A stretch of 64,000 nucleotides of DNA, from positions 381,369-445,368 of the forward strand of contig NW_017962916.1 in assembly GCF_001661345.1 (NCBI RefSeq). Reading direction: 5' to 3'. Numbering within the stretch: the stretch's first letter is position 1; each line of letters opens with the position of its first letter. Shown piece by piece: positions 60,150 to 64,000 of the stretch. The notes below the pieces were generated by a model. The model searched no databases. It was not told the DNA's origin and saw only the letters and a program-made list of their open reading frames with translations. The translations under genes were made by a program, and so were the position numbers. Source of the DNA: Ascoidea rubescens DSM 1968 (taxonomy: Eukaryota > Ascomycota > Saccharomycetes > Ascoideales > Ascoideaceae).

Positions 60150-61800
60150 TTATCATGTCATAAAACAATACCGTTCGTTCACGACATCCTCAAAAGCCAA
60201 CACTTTTCTTCTTTCTTTAAATATTCCACTTCTGTTTCAAGGTAAGTTCTTTTCTCTAAATTTATATTTTGTTTTGGGTAAAAAGGCGCAAATGATTCAT
60301 AAGATTGGTAAAATGGTTATACATCTATCGCAAATAAAAAATATGACTATATGTTTAAAAACCCAAAAGAAATAAGTTGCAAATTAAATTAAACTGATCA
60401 GCACTCTATAAAGTATTTAGCAAGGCTCAATCATAAATTTTAGTAGTATCAATTTAGTTTGTTAAGGTGAGACTGTCATCTGGATTATTTATTAATATTT
60501 ACTGAATTTAATTTGCTCCTTGAAAAAACGTTTCTTTATTAAAAGTTGTATATTATGAATATGGTTGGATCGATCATGAGAATAGAAATAATCAGAATGT
60601 GCCTAGTTCAAAAGATCATTGCCACATAGATTAATAAAGCCACTGGTGCTTTGAGGTCAGCTAAAAAAATTGGCATAATCATCGACTTTTGTTTGTTGCA
60701 GTCGAGGAGAGTTGTGCATGCTCAGCGAATGACAACCCAAAAACCTATTTTGTTTTTGAAAACCACCTTTCCAAGATACGAATAAGCAATGTCACGAAGG
60801 TACTTTGACTATTCCAGGTGATCCCATGAACTGCCAATCACTGTCACTAAGATCTGTTAGCTGGACAGATGCTTCTAAATGATAATCCTTAGTTGGCGCA
60901 TCTTTTGTTTTATTAAGAAGTTTGAAATCAGTACGATGTATTTGACATTATTTATCATGGCAGTGACTGGCCAAACCATTCGGTTGAGAAACGTGCTGCA
61001 ACGCTCACAAAATAGCAGTTGGATCAATCATTGATGGAGTAGGTAGAGGACTTCGTAGAAGTGATGTACCAAATGTACTATCATACTTAACAGTAATGCC
61101 AATGATTAATAATGTGGGAACAGTTGATCAATATGTCGAATGATCATTAGCATGAATCGTTGTTGAATCAACATCATTCTCCAATCCTTAGCAAAAGATG
61201 TTTCAATTGATTTTATGTTTTACTCGGAAATCAAATTCAAATTTCATAATAAAGCCTACAGGATATTCAATCACCAATTAGTCTGCTCAATAGTAAGTTG
61301 AACAAATAGTTTTGGTGATCTGATCTCTGCCAAAGTTCAAATTTAATTAACTTTAAAGGTTTTGGTTCCTACGTATTTCTTACATTTGTTCGAACTACTA
61401 AAATCACAGCAGCAACCACTTTTACAACATATAAATCTGAAAATTATAACAATTGATAGATATATGAAAACTCTAACTGATATTATTTTCATTTCTTTAT
61501 CGATTCCCACAGAAAGTTAGTTTATTTATGCATTGGCAGTATACCTGTTTTCACAAAAAGTAATCCAATCGTAATTTTAATAGGATTTCTAAAGCTAGTT
61601 ATTTCCATTTTATTTTAGATTTTACCTTTATCAAATTTTATTTGAAGTTATCCAATTATGATCTTTGATGATCTCTCAAAATGAATATTGCATTGTTAGA
61701 ACTCCTTGCATTCAACGATTGATCTTGTCTTGGCAGAAACATCAGTTTATACATTCTAGATAATCTCGTTTTTTCAAATATAATTTTTAGTTGCGATATG
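60150..61800 (-). mobile_element. Copia-type relic fragment (G), AT-richer
   Basis: Minus-strand fossil fragment. QLTDLSDSDWQFMGSPG (60.83-60.88 kb) fits the RNase H opening (LxGYxDSDWAGxxxxR), and ALQHVSQPNG (near 60.99) fits the junction just before it. Reverse transcriptase traces extend to about 61.4. This stretch is more AT-rich than the other copies, so it may have a different age or be mixed with host spacer DNA. Confidence 0.5.
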
Positions 61801-61849
61801 AAATACACAGATAGTTCATGACTTAGATGAAAAACAATTTAAGAAAGGC

Positions 61850-64000
61850 AATGTATTCATGGAGCTCATATTCCACGATACAGAGGGAGTACTACTTATG
61901 CTGCTCTCTGGGACGCGGAAAACAAAGGTGTTCCCAGTTATTATAGGGCCAATTCCTTAGCTGGCACCATCGGTGAAGGACCAAAACAAGTCGGATCTCT
62001 ATCAATAAATGACATGTTCGCAGTGATTAAAGTGAATTTTACTGAAAAATGATTTCGAAGCAGCAAATATTCTGTTAACTAAACTCAATTTCGACTGGTG
62101 TGGTTTGTTTGCCATTACAGCAGAGATTGGCGAAAGCCGATGGGACTACAAGCCCACCGAAGGATTTACATTAATGGCTGACGTGAGGACCTCAACGCTT
62201 AAATGATAGTGCATCAAAATCAGATTCACTTGAAATGAGCCTGATTAATGATGATACCTTTGATTGAAATGTTTTTGCGTTATCTGGATCGACCCATGCT
62301 GCAATCAGTGTTCAAATTTTCAGTGATCAAGAATAACACAATCATATCCATGTATGGTGTGAATCGGAACAGTAAGTGTAAATCAGTAGTAACTGCTAAT
62401 TTTGGTTGGATAAAGTTTGCTCTTGTCAATCTTAAAGGAGACTCGCCAAGAAATTGCATTGCATTTGTCAATTTGGCGACTAATGGCTAGAATGCTAACA
62501 GTGACGAAACAAACAAAGAATTCAAAGAAGTCGTCGGACGATTCCTGATTGAGGGACATTCAAATAAACTTTGAGTCTTAAAAGCAGATAAAATGCACAT
62601 CGATTATGTTCCGAACAGTCAATATGATCCGGTTCCGCCTCACAAAATGGAACGTAGGTCTATTGTTTTCCAATGAGATGAATCACTTCGGGAAAAGACA
62701 TTACCCAGCTGGTGATATCAAAACGCATCAAAAAAAGATGACATGCTTTCTGTGGATCGAATCAGCGGAAAACTTTCACACTTTCCCAGGTCACGGAGAG
62801 TAGTTATTGTGGAGTAGATCTCAGCTGAAATTGCTGTCCTGAATAGTGGTTTTTTATGTGTTAGTCATTACCGAACATAAATCTTTTCTTATTGTCGCTC
62901 AAATTCTCACATTCAATGAAGTGGCAGGTGATTTGGCAATTAAGTGGCAAATGAATTTTGAACGATTTTTTCGCTTAAAAGGGATATCAATATGTTTCTT
63001 AAGACCAAAAAACAAGTTGATTACAAAGGTGTTTCAAAGTATCAGAAATGAAGATTGTTACATCATCTCTCAAGTCACCGAATGTCCTTCATGCATTCCA
63101 ACCGAATTAGATATGAATTCAAGAATATCCTTTAAAAAATGAAAGAAACAATTAATGCATTGCTATTACGTTCCCAATCACTGTTGATACTACGCATTAA
63201 GACTTTCGATTTGTTTGCACATCTCAATTCTAATGACGAAGCGTTATAAATATCCAATAAAAATGATTGGACACAAACAGGAATGTTAGTGTCGATGCAC
63301 CGTTAGGTGTTCATAAGGCTGCTCTTAATGCCAACGTCAACGAAACGATTAATAGAAAAGACATGAGCAAAACAGCTTGCAGTGCTTATTCAACAGGCGA
63401 AGCTCCATTTAATTTCCACATAAGCCGAGTCAGAGCTGACATAAAGGGTTCGTACCGAGCAATATGTCTACTTCGACTATCGAAATGAAATGATTCGATA
63501 TCAGTTGAGAACATTGACGTGCCAAGCCGTCTTTCCCATTTTCCTATTGTGTCATCCAACCTGCTATTGTTCTTCTTTTGACTGTCAGTTCTAGAACTCA
63601 ACCGGCCACGCTATTAGTAACGAAATCGATTTTCAAAGAAGTGAGCGGTGATCCAACAATTCTACTATGACTTCGATGAGAACATCAGATGAAACATCAG
63701 ATTGGAGTACTGATACTACGTTGGAGGAAAACTGCAACGTCCTGGCCGGTGATCCCGTAGATACCAACAGTGATCAATATTGTGCTTCGAGAGAAGCTGT
63801 CTGACATTGGAAACAGAAACCCATGATGAGACTCAGACCAACTATATGAACCAGCAATCAATCAAGGGCACATTCAGTGAGCCGGAACAGATATAACTTC
63901 AACAGAAGCATTTGAGCGGAAATGAGAATGCTGAGAACTTGAATCGTCTTACGTCATGACTAACTGTTGAGATCGTTGCAATCAAGCAACGGAATTGGGC
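61850..64000 (+). mobile_element. Probable retroelement relic, 5' part (P5), runs off the right edge
   Basis: Several plus-strand open stretches (62.25-62.49, 62.61-62.80, 62.85-63.14, 63.27-63.49 kb) with no host-gene look. VTECPSCIPTELDMNSRISF (63.07-63.13) resembles the C-x2-C end of a GAG-pre-integrase zinc finger. The landmarks of the other copies (GASQH protease, zinc knuckle) are not recognised, so it may be a more diverged copy or another LTR family. Broken. Confidence 0.35.

Noticed and set aside
18090-64000. RIP-like mutation as the cause of the broken relics
   Set aside because: The block is richer in G+C and CG than the genes; RIP would make it AT-rich. Plain drift over long time explains it better.

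Overview
The window looks like nuclear DNA of an ascomycete budding yeast (Saccharomycotina). Genes are short-spaced and apparently intronless, the DNA is AT-rich, and the proteins are rich in Asn and Ser. The recognisable proteins are typical fungal ones: Dcp1, a Prx5/Ahp1-type peroxiredoxin, an INSIG/Nsg protein, an Igo/endosulfine protein and a Zn(II)2Cys6 regulator. The species and the CUG code cannot be settled from what I can see.

Positions 1-17.6 kb are a normal gene block. All protein genes but one lie on the minus strand. From left to right: a large unidentified partial gene (open to the left edge), DCP1, a mitochondrial-type peroxiredoxin, an INSIG-family gene (NSG1-like), a long endosulfine (IGO-like) gene with an altered Greatwall-target motif, a single-membrane-span protein on the plus strand, a weakly paired tRNA-Thr(AGU), a PHAF1/UPF0183-family gene, two tandem diverged paralogues of a family I do not recognise, and a Zn2Cys6 transcription factor. 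These genes do not form a pathway; the Igo, Dcp1 and PHAF1 proteins touch mRNA decay, quiescence and autophagy, but in yeast such neighbourhood carries little functional meaning.

From about 18.1 kb to the right edge (about 46 kb) there is no host gene I can support. The stretch is visibly richer in G+C than the gene block and is packed with old, heavily broken Ty1/copia-type (Ty5-like order) LTR retrotransposon copies of about 4.5-5 kb each. I recognise zinc-knuckle, protease, GAG-pre-integrase, integrase, reverse transcriptase and RNase H landmarks in copia order at least ten times on both strands. The copies run minus, minus, plus, three times over (starts near 18.1, 22.1, 27.0 / 32.1, 36.9, 41.9 / 47.0, 51.7, 53.9 kb), then become fragmentary to the end.

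A gene-free cluster of ancient copia relics beside ordinary genes resembles known regional centromeres of some yeasts (Ty5-like clusters in Scheffersomyces and Ogataea). A centromere, pericentromere or subtelomere is the leading inference for the right three quarters of the window; the sequence alone does not prove it.
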